The notes beneath the pieces were generated by a model. That model ran no database searches. It saw only the letters and a list, made by a program, of their open reading frames with translations, and was not told the origin of the DNA. The position numbers and the translations under genes were made by a program. A stretch of 64,000 nucleotides of DNA, taken from the NCBI GenBank assembly GCA_902806565.1, contig CADCXA010000027.1:124001-188000 (forward strand). Reading direction: 5' to 3'. Origin of the DNA: Hypoxylon rubiginosum (Eukaryota; Ascomycota; Sordariomycetes; Xylariales; Hypoxylaceae). Positions 46,928 through 60,867 of this stretch are shown piece by piece. Numbering within the stretch: position 1 is the stretch's first letter; the number at the start of each line of letters is the position of its first letter.

Positions 46928-49669
46928 ACCAGCCTGCCGGCCTACCTACATAGTGCCTTCCTACTAGCTTCGGGCCAAAATGCTGCTTACCTTTAGCCTT
47001 TTAGAAAGATGTCCAGGTCTGCGGCGTGCGCAAACGGTAAGACCTCTTCGCCTCCTGAGATTCGTAACAATGTCATGTATCGTATCATTGCATTGTCATG
47101 TATCAACGGAGCATACTAGGTAATACAACCACAACCAACACTCACACTACTCACATTACTCACACTCACGCCCACACTATCTACAAACGACTTCACCTTC
47201 CGAGAAGGTTGGGCAACGGCGCCGTATCCGCCTCAACCGCTTCGTCCGCCCCTCCGAAACTTGGATTTTTTATGTTGAGCTCGCCTTAACCTTGACTCGT
47301 AACAAACCTTAGAACCCTCAGAACTTACACAGTAATCGCCAACGTCACCCGTCGATGAACTGACCATACAAAACTCGCGAGGTTACGAACGCATCGCCAA
47401 CATAGGAAAGTCCCAAGTCCCATTGCGCCACCTGATTCGTCGAGACCCTTACTCGTAAGGGTTCCGTTTCTGGCATGTAACATGTTTGCTGCTCGCATGG
47501 TGCTACGAACGACATCAGAAGTTTTGAAACAGCCGTCTTCGGCGAAGGGTGCGTCAGTCGAGTCTGTAGCTCGCCGGAGACTATCTCTGCTTCGGGAATT
47601 ATTGACATGAAAATGAAAATCTTCCCTAACCCATCCATGCGCATTACTCTATTACTCTACTACTAGTTTATTTGTTCTGATCGTCACGAACGGATATATA
47701 TTCCCACCAAGACTTTTTTTTCCCCGTACGAGTCAGTCAGCCAAGATGGAACTGCCTACCCGGGTAATGCCAAACGCCCAAATCCCGAGTGTCCCGGCTA
47801 TGCCGACCGTTCTTCCATTCGAGTTGCACGTTCGAGACGCCTGCCTAGGTCGTCTTAGGGGTTCGACTCAACGGCGTCGTAAGACTTTGAACAAACTAGA
47901 CAGAGTAGATGCCGGATGGGATGTCACAGGGGGGCCTCTGCTGCCACCCGCTAACGATACGGCGTAGTGCTCGGATGGCGACGACACTTGGTCACATTTC
48001 GCAAACGCCTTCGGGAACGCACCTATCAGTCGTCGGCTAGGTTAATTGCGACCTGTTGAGTTCCCGAAAAGCCCGCATCATCTTTCATCACCTGCGGACC
48101 GAGTGAGAATCTAGATGCCTTCCTCTTGTCTACCTACATCATCCTAGATGTACCTAGGTAGGTGTAGTGTTAGGTGTACCGCTAAAGGTATCTAGGTACC
48201 TAGGTAGGTAAGGTGTTGTTCCAGTCAGGAGGCCCGTAATTGTAATCAACCCGAAATTGAGGCTCACAATATAGCGGCTCCTTTTGACCTTTGTTCGTGA
48301 CGTCAGATAACTTGTAGTTTGCTTCTTTTTTAAGGCATTGTCTTAGATAGCCCTGGGCTGCTTAGATCCGTCCTGCCGGAGAGGGTGCATTGTATCATTG
48401 TATGCATAGTATCTTAGGTATGCATAGGTACTACTTGAAACTATTGAGAAACTACCGCAATGTTTCTCGATTTCGCATCGGTATATGAAATTTGCATGAC
48501 ATGCTAATTTCCTTCGCCGCTCACCTCGGGCGCAATACAACGTCGCTTCAGGGAAAAAACTGGTTAAGAGACCGTGCGGCCGTCCCAAGTTGCCAAGTCC
48601 ATGCAAGTCATCTTGTAACACAGCCGGAGACAGGCCGAAGGATCGAAGGCGAACAGTGTGTTCGTACCCATTCGTGATGCACCAGTTTCCCGGAAATAGG
48701 AGTCATTGGGTTGTAGAGGCACGTCGATCTCTATATAACGAATAACTATAATCTGACATGCAGTCAATACAAGGCTGAGGGTGTGAGAAGACATGCTGTC
48801 AGCAACATTCTTATCACCAACTGAGGTCAGCCCCTGACGGCGAAGCATCGTATTGGTTATTGTTTAATGACGCCCCCTTGAACAAGGCAAATCCGCGATA
48901 CGCATAATCGTAGTCAAGCATTAAATTTGTAATAGGTACTCGTTTTATTCAATAACGCACCGAACATTAAGTATAGCTTAGGTCCTGAGTCAGATGTGTA
49001 GGACTTTATATTCCACCATGGCGCGTGCACACTGCACAGGTTGGACGCTTTTGTCGTCCACCCTATTGAGCTACCAGCCAGGACCATTATGTTGCTTAAC
49101 ACAGAACAGCCCAGACCATTATCATGACCGAGAACACCGCACTCAGAGCTTAGGATAACACCCGGCACAGCCACCCATCGCCATGGTATCTGATGGATCG
49201 ATGGATCGAGTCGCTTCAGGTGAGTGGAAAGGCGACATGCGCTTCGGGGATGCGATTCAGTTCCACGGCATGAAGGATCCTCGCCCGAGTATCGCACTCA
49301 ACCACACTACATCCCACGCCGTAACGTGGCATGTTGCCCCAAAATACTGCAAATTTTCTTTCTGTCGATATCATAATGCTCGGCCAGCGCCAGTGGGAAT
49401 GCAGGAAGTTGTAAGAGTTTAGCATAGGCTCGAGATGACGCCACGTAAGGAAGTCGATTTCTTGTCATCGCCGAATTCTTGGGTATTTTCGTAGTTCGTC
49501 AGAAGTGTTCGAAAGCGTTATTCCGAGCGAGGTAGAACCTCGTTGTTCGTGACGCATTGTCATAATTGCACACCGCAAGCCTTAGATGGCCATTTTGCAT
49601 CGCTGTTAAAACCAAAACGCCAACCCCTTTTCGCCCTATGCCATGTACCGAATATTGTCACTAAATGCG

Positions 49670-50072
49670 CTAGTTGCCTATAAACATCGAGACCTTGATT
49701 ATTGTTAGCCAGAGTCATCATGATTAGCAACCACAACGAGCTTACCGCCATGAAGACGCAGCATAAACTTATATAAGGGCTTAACCTTTCCCCTACCCGT
49801 GCTGCTTTCCAGAAGATGCCCATCAACCTGCGTTTTACGATCAGTCCTTGTCGCTAGAGTATTGAGCATAGTCTCGAGTAGAAATCGACCTACCCTTGTT
49901 TATTCCGGTCTAGGATCGTTGGGAATATTTGGTGTACGTAGGCGCATGTGCAGATAAGGAGGAGGATAACGAGCAGGAGGGACTGGAAGTTGAAGAGCGC
50001 GGACTAGTTTGGCGATTAGTTATTGATCTGACCCCGAAGAGTACGAATGGAATGAACTTTTTGACCTACCAT
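49670..50072 (-). CDS. kish: KISH/TMEM167 small secretory-pathway membrane protein
   Basis: Four exons, 50072-50070, 50003-49894, 49827-49746 and 49693-49670, give exactly 72 aa, the size of KISH proteins. The first coding exon is only the ATG, followed at once by a GTAGGT donor and a 66-nt intron. Exon 2 encodes [20 protein letters not shown] and ILDRNKQG. Exon 3 encodes [20 protein letters not shown]. The last exon finishes with a short VSMFIGN tail. Motifs FNFQSLL, DRNK, GIFWK and ERxSPY are the family hallmarks. Two transmembrane helices are expected. KISH proteins act in the early secretory pathway at the Golgi. The third intron (49745-49694) ends in AAG, less common than YAG, but it is the choice giving the family length. 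Confidence 0.92.
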
Positions 50073-50551
50073 TTTGTCAGCTAATGTGAGAGTGTAGCAG
50101 ACCGTCCGTGGGTGAAAGGTCCTAGGTTTGCTGTACCGAAAGCTTTAGATGTTGTCATCTATCATCTACAGATATCTCAGCCTTCGCCGAAGCCAGCTGT
50201 CAAACCAGATTTACAGTGATTATATAAGCTATTCTTATCCGAAAATACGCCGTAGCACTAGTGACAGGCGAATAACAGGGATGTCTGAGCACCCCCGGAT
50301 TACATGAGCAGGGATCACTCCAGTTAGTTCAGTTCAAGCTCTCTAATCTCGCCCCACTACCAAATTTCGAGGTAGGTACATGGAAGTCACGATTTCGTCA
50401 AACATCAACTTTTGACATCTGCAAGACTGCAATCATCTTGCTATACCATTACGTCATTGTCGTTCCGCGCCGACAGTCACAGTCAAAGTCCTCTCATCGA
50501 AGCGAGGCCCGGTATCATCGTCATTCTGATCAACCCCGTTCCGCGACTATC
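50073..50551. promoter_or_regulatory. Shared promoter region of the divergent KISH and TAF13 genes
   Basis: 479 bp separate two divergent start codons, so both promoters and leaders lie here. No specific site is called. Confidence 0.5.
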
Positions 50552-51109
50552 ATGGAGCCTCGAGCCCGCGCGGGTAAGAATGTCGGCAAGGAGACCTTCA
50601 ATCGTAAAGAAGGTAAGCTCCTATCTTCCTATGTGTTCTATCGCCCTGGAAACCCTCGAAGCTAAAAGTATCCAGTATCCAGTCTGCTCTACGCCTACGG
50701 CGATGTCGAAGAACCCCTCCCGGATACAATCCGCGTCCTAGACGAGATCGTCACCGAATTCCTCGACGGCGTCTGCTTCGAGGCTAGTCGCCACGCCCAG
50801 GTAGCGGGCCGCCAGAAGCTGAAGTTCGACGACTTCGAATTCGCGCTGCGTCGCAACCCGCAGTACCTCGGCAGGGTCAGGAGCATGATTGAGAAGCGCC
50901 AGGAGATCAAGGAGGCGCGCCAGGGCTTCAACGAGGACGAGACCGCCGTGGCGAAGGACCACGCGAAAGATACCGCGCCTGCTACTGCCGCTGCTTCTAG
51001 GGACGACGACCTAAACGATTTGGATGAGGATGAGGACCTGGATTATCTAAACGTGGTGTCTTCTTCCAAAGGAACGGGCAGCAAGAAGAGAAAGAAGGCC
51101 CCGAAATAG
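50552..51109 (+). CDS. TAF13: TFIID subunit TAF13
   Basis: Exons 50552-50612 and 50676-51109 give 164 aa. The correct acceptor is the first of two tandem TATCCAG copies (AG at 50674-50675); it yields KEVSSLLYAYGDVEEPLPDT, which matches the TAF13 histone-fold start, while the second copy would shift the frame. The histone fold (about 20-85) pairs with TAF11 in TFIID and helps load TBP on promoters. It continues with KLKFDDFEFALRRNPQYLGR. The tail is acidic (NDLDEDEDLDYLN) and ends in a Lys-rich stretch. The first 20 residues contain no domain. Confidence 0.95.
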
Positions 51110-52366
51110 GCGGACCCGTGACGGAGGGTGATACTTCAGGTCATCGAAACACGGCATGCTGCTGTTCTACTTGAACAGCAATCGCGGTGAATTTGCGTAT
51201 TTACAAGCATAGCAACGGAGTTCATTCAGGACGGGGAAATACCAGGTTGCATTTTAGAGTCGCGATAGTTTAGGTTGAGCCCCCGTCTGCTTAAGACCGA
51301 TACATACATTCAGTTTGCGATTAATATCCTTTCCATCAAGCTATCCACCTGGGCAGCTTCTCTTGGCGGCGACATATACCTCAGGTACTCATGCACGCAC
51401 GCGTACACACATACTACCAGCCTGCTGCATGATAAATGTTTATTCACACTAGATCGTTTTTGCGAGCATTCTCTGGGGGTAGCACTCCGGGCGTTGGGAA
51501 AACAACTAGACATATTGCTACTCTGCTACGTCGGGAGTTGGGTTAGAACTGCGACCCTACGGTGGTATTTAAACAACTTGTTCGTCGAAAGCCGAGAAAC
51601 CTCCCCCAAGAGACCCTTTAGAGACCCCGGAATCAGGCGATTACTAGGCCCCGGCTAGTCCGAGTTTTTGCGGCCCACGCGGGGTCATCACCGATTCGTC
51701 GAGCAATCCCGCGACATCGGGAGGGACAAAGGTTTGCCAAAAAGCACGACAAGAACGATGAAAATGACGGCGTCAAAATTCCATCACATAGCCCTTACAT
51801 GCCTAGACTAGATATTTGGCGGCGGTAATAGTATCATTCACTCCGCCTTGCTGGCCACCCCCCTAAAAGCCGGAGTTCACGGCGACTTGGTGACCATGTG
51901 TTCTCCCCCAGATGCATATTTAGCCTTCCCACCAAACAACCATACAACCATAACGTCGTATCCCATTAAAGTAAGTTAAACATTGTCTCCACACAAGCTT
52001 TGGGGCCGACGCGGCCGCTTATGTAGGTTGTGGTTGCATCTGGGAATGGATACGGCCCCAATTGTAGGAACTATCGTTATTAATGATTTGCTATCCCCCG
52101 CTTATGAGACGTCCAGTATCGGATCAGGTGGGTTTGCCGTGTTCCCTTCGGCCTGAACCGTTCAGTACAAGGTAGAGCTCTAGTCCTTTGGTCCCTTTTT
52201 TCTGTTGTTATAGCTAAGCTAGAGATACGGTATACTGTACAACTACCTCTGGGAATATTCATCTTACAATACATACCTAGATACCTAGCATCGTCGTATC
52301 TAAAGCTTACCTGGCTGTGGATGGAGCTCACGGCTTTGGAACTGTACTGAATGCTCCTGAGCCATC
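51110..52366. other. Intergenic upstream of the EamA transporter
   Basis: TAF13 3' flank and transporter promoter and leader. Small upstream frames near the end are listed separately. An imperfect inverted repeat ACTCCG/CGGAGT lies near 51839-51878. Confidence 0.4.
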
Positions 52367-52398
52367 ATGTCTTCTTCGGCGTTGTCTGCCGAGACTAA
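52321..52398 (+). promoter_or_regulatory. Two upstream ORFs, one overlapping the transporter start
   Basis: A 9-codon frame (52321-52350) ends directly at a second ATG (52351), which opens a 15-codon frame in a different phase. That frame ends at 52398, past the main ATG at 52367. If transcribed, ribosomes would have to bypass or leak past both, implying translational control. Confidence 0.35.
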
Positions 52399-53809
52399 AC
52401 AAATTAATCAAGGTGAAGAGGGCACCGTCCTCTCCTACCTTCCTACCCGTCCCTCGATCGAAAAGATCGAGAAGCAGGATGTATTCGAGTCAAGCTTATC
52501 TACTGTCGTAGATTCTAATTCGGATTTCCTCTCCCCGGATGGACTTGCCACTCCGGCCAGCACGAGGGGGCTCTCCCCAGGTCCCTTTAAGCCCCCACGG
52601 ACGCAACGCGACTCGAAATTCCGGGCATGGTATATGTCGATCTGGGGGAAGAACAAGGCCCTGATCCTGATGTTCGTGGCGCAGCTCTTCGGCGCCCTGA
52701 TGAACCTCACGGCCCGCCTGCTCGAAGTGGAAGAAAACAGTCTGCATCCGATGCAACTCCTATTTGCGCGGATGACGATCACCTTGCTGGGTTCCTCCTG
52801 CTACATCTGGTGGAAGAAAGTACCGCACGGCATGCTGGGGCGGAAGGAGATCCGGTGGCTGCTGGTGACGAGGGGGCTGTGCGGTTTCTTCGGCATATAC
52901 GGCATGTGGTACTCGGTCAAGTACATACCGCTCGCGGAAGCGACCGTCATCACCTTCCTGGCCCCCAACATCGCCGGGTACATGTGCCACGTCCTGATAC
53001 ACGAGCCCTTTACGCGGAAGGAGCAGATCGCCTCGTTCATAGCTCTAGGGGGCGTGGTGCTCATCACTCGGCCGGTCTCCCTCTTTTCGGGAGAGCCATC
53101 CTCCACCGTTACCGGCAGCATAGAAGCGGAGGTCATCGCGAACGTGACGGCGGCGGCGGTAGAGACCCCGCAGTACCCCGGCGGCAGCCACGTCACGACG
53201 AGCGCCGAGCGCCTGGGCGCCATCGGCTTCGCGCTCCTGGGCGTGCTGGGCGGGGCGGGCGCCTTCACCTCGCTGCGGTGGATCGGGAAGCGGGCGCACC
53301 CGCTGACGTCCATCAACTACTTCAGCGCGTGGTGCGTGGTGGTGTCGACGGCGACGCTGACGCTCGCGCCGGCGCTCGACTTCGCGCAGCCGGACCTGCG
53401 CATGGAGCTGCCGCACTCGCCGCGCCAGTGGGCCTTCCTGACCTTCATCGGCGTGTGCGGGCTCGTGATGCAGGTGCTCATGACGGCGGCGCTCGCGGCC
53501 GAGAGGAGCAACCGGGCCACGGCGATGACGTACACGCACATGCTGTTCGCCGCCGGCTTCGACCGCTGGATCTTCGGCCAGGTCATGGGCTGGACGAGCC
53601 TCGCCGGCTGCGGCCTCATCGTCGGCAGCGCGCTCTGGGTCGTGTTCACGAAGAAAGAAACGCCGAAGGGGGAGAGAGGGGATGTGGAGAGGGGAGTTCC
53701 GGCGGCGGCGGCGGCGGCTCCGGCGGATAGCGAGAGCGCACCGATGCTGAGTGACGACGCGGATGTAAATATAGAGGAAGGGGGAGGGGTTATGCTTAGA
53801 CGGCTTTAG
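52367..53809 (+). CDS. EamA/DMT-superfamily transporter (SLC35G-like)
   Basis: An intronless 480-aa protein. The N-terminal ~95 residues are hydrophilic (Ser/Pro/Asp). About ten hydrophobic helices follow in two EamA repeats: the first begins ALILMFVAQLFGALMNLTAR with GFFGIYGMWYSVKYIPLAEA, typical of the SLC35G/SAM-carrier-like branch. The second includes GALGGAGAF-type Gly-rich helices and AMTYTHMLFAAGFDRWIFGQ. The substrate cannot be read; nucleotide sugars, organic acids and acyl carriers all occur in the family. An Ala-rich, acidic tail follows. From about 52620 to 53780 the coding sequence is very GC-rich. Confidence 0.85.
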   Translation: MSSSALSAETKQINQGEEGTVLSYLPTRPSIEKIEKQDVFESSLSTVVDSNSDFLSPDGLATPASTRGLSPGPFKPPRTQRDSKFRAWYMSIWGKNKALILMFVAQLFGALMNLTARLLEVEENSLHPMQLLFARMTITLLGSSCYIWWKKVPHGMLGRKEIRWLLVTRGLCGFFGIYGMWYSVKYIPLAEATVITFLAPNIAGYMCHVLIHEPFTRKEQIASFIALGGVVLITRPVSLFSGEPSSTVTGSIEAEVIANVTAAAVETPQYPGGSHVTTSAERLGAIGFALLGVLGGAGAFTSLRWIGKRAHPLTSINYFSAWCVVVSTATLTLAPALDFAQPDLRMELPHSPRQWAFLTFIGVCGLVMQVLMTAALAAERSNRATAMTYTHMLFAAGFDRWIFGQVMGWTSLAGCGLIVGSALWVVFTKKETPKGERGDVERGVPAAAAAAPADSESAPMLSDDADVNIEEGGGVMLRRL

Positions 53810-54415
53810 ACAGGGTTTTATGAATTTGTATAGAGGACGGTTATAGATTGGACTAATATTAGGGGAAGGGATTGGGAATTCGGACTATACCTTAGGGTCA
53901 TCTAGATCATATAGATCACCTTGAGAAGAATACAGACTTATAGATGATGATTATATTCTGTGATTTATCAGTGATATTACTTAGATGTAGGTAGAAGTAT
54001 TATTTTCGGAAATGTAGTTTTTGAAGTAAAGTAATGCTCAACATGAATATCAACCTAAGGTCTAAGGTGCTGGGTATCCAAGTGAGATCATTCATGTATA
54101 CCTTACAGTGTATATTTATGTAGAGGCACGGTGTTTAACACGGTCCGTGCAGTCGCGACCCAGAAAAGTTTCGCGACTTTGGAGCTCCCAAGCTTCTACT
54201 CCAAACTTCAAACCTCTGATAAGTTCATAATTTCAATTTCTATTGCGGGACTGATTTTTCTACATCGACAATCTTCAAGCCTACAAAATCACAGACCTTT
54301 CCTTCAACCTTCCGAAATAATTGACGAATAACGGTCGCCGAGTAATTATCAACAATATCGCAAATCACTTCATTCTTCGACGCAACCTAGCGACAGAATC
54401 CATCCCTTCGCCAAG
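53810..54415. other. Intergenic between the transporter and RVB1
   Basis: 606 bp of AT-leaning 3' flank and RVB1 promoter. No gene seen. Confidence 0.4.
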
Positions 54416-55984
<1,569 letters not shown>

Positions 55985-57397
55985 AGTATGGGTTGTTTGT
56001 GTCTTGGGTCGGAGACGGGAAGGCCTAGACAACGGACGGGACTCGCAATTATAATCTAATTTCGCAAGGCTGCGGCTCCAGAAAAAGCCGCATCCATAAA
56101 ACAGGGAGTCGGGCTAGGAAAATTACAGTACGGAGGGGGTTTCGGAGTTCCTAAGTGAATATGCATGGTGTTGGTTTGTTCATCTAGTCAATAGACACAA
56201 CCTGGTTGGTTGGTTCCGGATCGCCACCTCCAGACCCTCAGAGACTTCTAAGACATTACCAAACGGGTTTTCTCTCTCTTCAACCTTGGTTGGGACAATG
56301 AGAAATGATATGAACCCACGTGACAAGCACTTAAGATCGAGCAGATACCTAAGACCAGTACCCCAAGCTAATTTCGGTTGACATTGTCTTTGTTGGCGTG
56401 AATGACAACTAAGGGTTTTGTAAGAGACAGCATACATTCTCTCCGTTCCAGCCGGAGGAGAACAAGAGCAGAGCATTCCTAATGTCTCTGTGGCCTTGTG
56501 TGGACTAGAGTTACTTATCATTATTGTATCGAGCTTTTAAAGGAAGAAAACTTCCCAGCTCCTTTTGTAGCCAAGTTATTCATATCATAGACAAGGCTAC
56601 TATCACCATTCATCGTATTCACCCTTGAGCTTGAGGACTTTTGTCACTTTGTCCTACTGCTAACTGGGCTAGCCTATTATCAACCACTGCGAACGGTCAG
56701 GTGGCTGCTAAGGTCAACTTGTTGCAAACGCCGGACAAAGAGAAAGCAGGAAAAGGATAGGCAGAGGCAAAGTGGCTCCTAAATCTGCAACAGCCTGGGC
56801 CTCAGTATATTCCCGAGACACACTCCCAAAGAAACCTGTCTCCTTTTTTTCCCTTTACCCTTTCGACCCCTACGAAACCTCTCACTTTTTCTCGTTCGAT
56901 TGCTAATTGTGTTGGCCGCACAAATCTCTCCTAATAATGGCCAGCGCTAGTTTTGTATTCGCACGGGCAGGCGAAGTAGTCTTACCAACGGCCGCCCTGG
57001 AGGCGACATAAGGTCATTGACAGCACCCTTTCCCCTCTTCCATGATCATTGTCCCCTGGATGAATGGAAGATAGTAACAAAGAAGACAATCCCAACAAGC
57101 CCTTGGTTGTTGTCCACGCCATTTATTCTTGTCTCAGGTTTCTTCCCCAAATCCATCGCCACATCTACAACCACAAGATAATCTAGACTCATTGCATCAC
57201 CATCTCCAACGCCTATCCTTGGGATCCTCTCGTTTTCATATGTAAAAGAGAAAAAAAGCCCCTGAGTCCTGAGTTTTACGGTCGTTGTCATATTGTAGTG
57301 TATGCTGCCGAACTGAGCTGTACTCCGCTCTTCGGGCTGCGTGTCCTCCCCCCCACACCGACATATCCATTTGTTGCTTCACTCGTTTGTGAAGAAC
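55985..57397. other. Intergenic upstream of the HMG-box gene
   Basis: 1.4 kb holding the RVB1 3' flank and a long promoter/leader for the HMG-box gene. No gene supported; open frames on the minus strand (56180-56521, 57046-57291) have no recognised features. Confidence 0.4.
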
Positions 57398-60026
57398 ATG
57401 ACTGAGGATAATAATGACCATCCGTCTCCCTCCACTACATCCCCTAGTGATCGGTCCCCTCTTCCCACCGCATCTTCTGCGGCATCGAAGACGGCATCGA
57501 AGACGGCAAGCCCTCTGCCACAGAACCGGGCTCAGCAGGCGATGGCACCCAACCCTCACCACGACAGTGAAGTAGAAGGGACAATACCAGATCCTTTACC
57601 TATTCGGGCAAGACACCCCCTTGATGATCACACTGCTTCAACGACATCTGCTAGAGCGGCCCGAAAACAACGAATCCAATCTATCGATGTCGAAGAAGCA
57701 AACCATCCTCGGATTCAAGATCTCCGACTATACACTCCTAGCACAGCAAAGTCGAATATAAGCGAAGGACCCAGGGAACTGATATGCCTTTGCACCAAGG
57801 CACCAAAGGTTCCTAGACCTCGCAACGGTATGTCGTGTTTTTTTAACTTCTTGCGTCTGTATTTCCCCCAAACTTAGGAATTGAATATTTCCGTCCCACC
57901 TCTACCTCCTTTGCCATCCCCCCCTTTCCCTTTCAGCGTCTCCAGAGGCATGGCAGGGTCTCAGAGGTGTCTTCCTCGTACCGAAATGGGGAACTCGGGC
58001 GGCTACCTCTTTGTCTCGTGATCCAAGTTTCGTATGGAGAGGTTAAAAGGGGGAAATGAAAAGGGTTTGAAACCTTGCTTTTTGTTTTTGCTTCATCCTG
58101 CACCACGTGTGCACGATTCGAACAAATCGTGGACTTGTCTAGGTTTAGAGACTATCGGGCTAATTCTTGCCATCCTATCTTTCCCATTCGACAGCCTTCA
58201 TCCTATATCGGCAGCACTACCAAGGCCAGGTTGCGGCTCGGCATCCGGGGCTGGCTAACCCGGAGATCTCCAAGCTTATCGGCGAACAGTGGAGAGAGCA
58301 GCCGGATGATGTAAAAGAAAGCTGGAAGCGCCTCGCCGAGGAGGAGAAGATCCGCCATCAGCGCCAGTACCCGGATTACAGATACCAGCCTCGTAGAGGA
58401 GGTAAGACTGCTAATACCAGGCCCCTATCTGCGAACGGCGAGGATCCAGGTCACTGTCCTAAGTGTGGCGGTCGATACATTGCGACACCTAGAACCCCTT
58501 CGACCCCTTACAGTGCCGCAACGCCCGAATTTGCAAAACCTACATCAACTATGCCTCCTTACCAAAACCCCAACCCTCGCATGATCGAGAGTGATCACCT
58601 TCGACGTGGATCTATTTCAAGCACCATGTCATCTGACGGACTCGATCGTAGGTATCTTAAACACCCGAACGACGAATATCCGATGATGTCGCCGGATGCA
58701 AAACGACGTCGTACCGATGTACCGGGTATCTTCCACCCCAACTCTCCATCATCCATGGCTTATGTACTAGGAGAGCCGCATTACCAGCATCCATCCGTTG
58801 GCGGTCATCAGTCCAACCCCGGCTTCGGGCCCGGATCGCTACCGAGACCGGGCATACATTACCACCAACACCAACCTGGTTACGTTGCTGCTCCTCAACA
58901 TCACATACAGGCGCGGCCCCGGGCTTCCACATCGTACCAACCTCCGACACGTCCGAATACGGGATTCGACGAGTCGCTTCGCTTACCCCCTCTGCAGACT
59001 CAGGTCCCGAATTCGCCTGCGAAGAGTTCAGAGGCAGAACTGGCACGCGCGCCTTCAGCTGCCGCTTCCACTTCGGGCCACGGCACCGGCTTAGGCATTA
59101 CTAATGGAATCATGGGGCATGCCAGACAAGTCCAACCGGCCCAGCACATGCCGCCGAAATATCCTTTCTTATTCAAGCTCGACATACTGCAGCAGGTCAC
59201 TCAACCTCTACCGTTTCAACCGTTCAAGACGCGAGGCCCTTTCATTGCTATCGAAACGCACGACTCGGAACTATCGCGGCAGGTAGCTCGCGTAGTCAGG
59301 AACGCGCTGACTGAGTCTGACTCGGGTAAATATGCCGTGAAGATTTGGGAGGACGAGACTGCCCAGTCTGTCGAGGCCCAGATGAGCATGCCGGAAGAAT
59401 GGAAGGGACTCGATGACTATAAGCTGGAACTAGACGAGAGACAACTGATGATCTATAAGGCTCGAATGTTGAAATGGGACATCGAATCCATCATGATAGA
59501 ACGATATATCACGGGCCAGTCCCAACCCTCCAGCAAGACGAGCAGCGAAGGAAGCGAAGGCACTAAGTCTGAACCGCGACTGCCTGTCGCCATCGTAGCT
59601 GACGGCTGGAGTCTGACCATATCCGAGAGATACGCCGACTTGCTGCGAGTCCGGGACGCGTACAGCGCGAGGGACCACTGGCAGTGGCTAGCGACGCTGT
59701 GGCGCGGCAACATCGGCGCGGACCTGACCATCCACGTCTCGAGGGTCCCCGAGGCCGAGATCAGCTGCTACACCAAGCTCGTCAGCCCGTCCGTCATGAT
59801 GCTGTACGTGCCGAGCAAGAGCCCGGACGAGCTGGCGCAGCAGGACGCGAAGGGAGGCTACCAGAAGGACGTCGTGGGCGTCGTCGCCCATGGTCTTGAC
59901 CAGTTCCACCAGCCGAAGCTCGACGAGACGCTGCGCGGTCCGATGAAACGGCGGCTCGCCTTCGAGGTCGAAGAGTGGGTGCGGCGGGGCAATTTTAAGG
60001 TCGACGGCCAGGTGGAAAACACTTAA
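57398..60026 (+). CDS. HMG-box (MATA_HMG type) transcription factor, FMF-1/Ste11-like
   Basis: Exons 57398-57827 and 58195-60026, joined by a 367-nt intron, give 753 aa. The intron splits the HMG box right after PRPRN, a position typical of mating-type HMG genes. The box continues AFILYRQHYQGQVAARHP and ends near YPDYRYQPRR (about 138-208). A short CPKC segment follows (about 240). The rest is long and Pro/Ser/Gln/His-rich, with a Met- and His-rich middle and a conserved-looking C-terminal region (PFLFKLDILQQVTQPLPF, then KTRGPFIAIETHD). The layout resembles Neurospora FMF-1/Podospora PaHMG5/fission-yeast Ste11-type regulators of sexual development; this is an inference. The last 400 nt are GC-rich. 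Confidence 0.82.
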
Positions 60027-60867
60027 AAGAAGCGAGGTGGCGTATGGTGGCGGTCCGGAGTTATACCCCTATTCTGGTAGTTGGATGTTTTATCTTGGAT
60101 GTTCGATGGGGGGGAAAAGGAACGAAATGGGAAATAAAAAAACAAACTTTCTAATGAATAGGTACGCATGAACGGATGGATTTGTTATTGAAGCATGACT
60201 TGTAATTGGCGCCATGGTTTATAAGATCACTCGACCTTTTTTTATCTTTTCGAGTCTCACTATTCTACCCAGGTACATAGCAGTTAATCATACTTTTGGT
60301 TAACCCTAATAGTAAGAGTGAGACCTTTCTGTATGTAGCATAAAGCTTGCCTGAGGGATGAGGGCTGTCTCGGTCTCTGACCGATCTGTATGTAATTGAT
60401 CCCAATACTAGTCCTAAGTATACGAAAGGGATCGGGCAGAACATACACCTGGCTAATTCCTCGTAAGGGGAAGGGAGTATTTCCCAACTCATTCCAAGGA
60501 TCAGTGCTCATTGTGAATACTAAGTGCCCTATAACTTACCTACATAGGTTAGGTATCTATTAAGATGCTATACGGAACACATACCTAGGTGTGACATTTG
60601 TAGGTATGACAATGAAGTTGTTGCGTGGTGGTACAATGTAGCCGCATGTTACTAATATAGCGATACCCCACCGTATGCAATTAAAACAACACACCGTATC
60701 TCGACACTGTGATTTTCCGCGATAAGACCGATAAGTCAACATTCGCGTAACGAAGCAAGGAAACGCGTAGAACAAAGAACTCCCCAAACGTCAAGCTCCA
60801 GGGTCACCGCCAAACGCCCACAACTTCAATTTCGTTATGTACTAACCACCAGGGTGAACTGCCCAGT
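60027..60867. other. Intergenic between the HMG-box and dynactin genes
   Basis: 3' flank and promoter. ACCTAGGTA-type motifs occur near 60536-60595. No gene seen. Confidence 0.4.

Larger units (their letters stand above)
42980..49669. other. 6.7-kb gene-poor stretch with tandem microsatellites
   Basis: Between the SOK1 start and the KISH end I see no frame with a recognisable product. Tandem repeats cluster here: GACACCA x6, TACGAATGGATG x3, GGTAGC x5, GGCACGCA x4, GA and GTGTC runs, and a 21-A run (45131-45151). Near 48145-48210 there is a dense TACCTAGGTAGGTA block. The first kilobase is presumably the SOK1 promoter. Confidence 0.45.

Noticed and set aside
49560..49826. A single continuous 88-codon frame read as one protein
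   Set aside because: It is KISH exon 3 read through a 52-nt intron into the 3' flank; splicing gives the exact family length.
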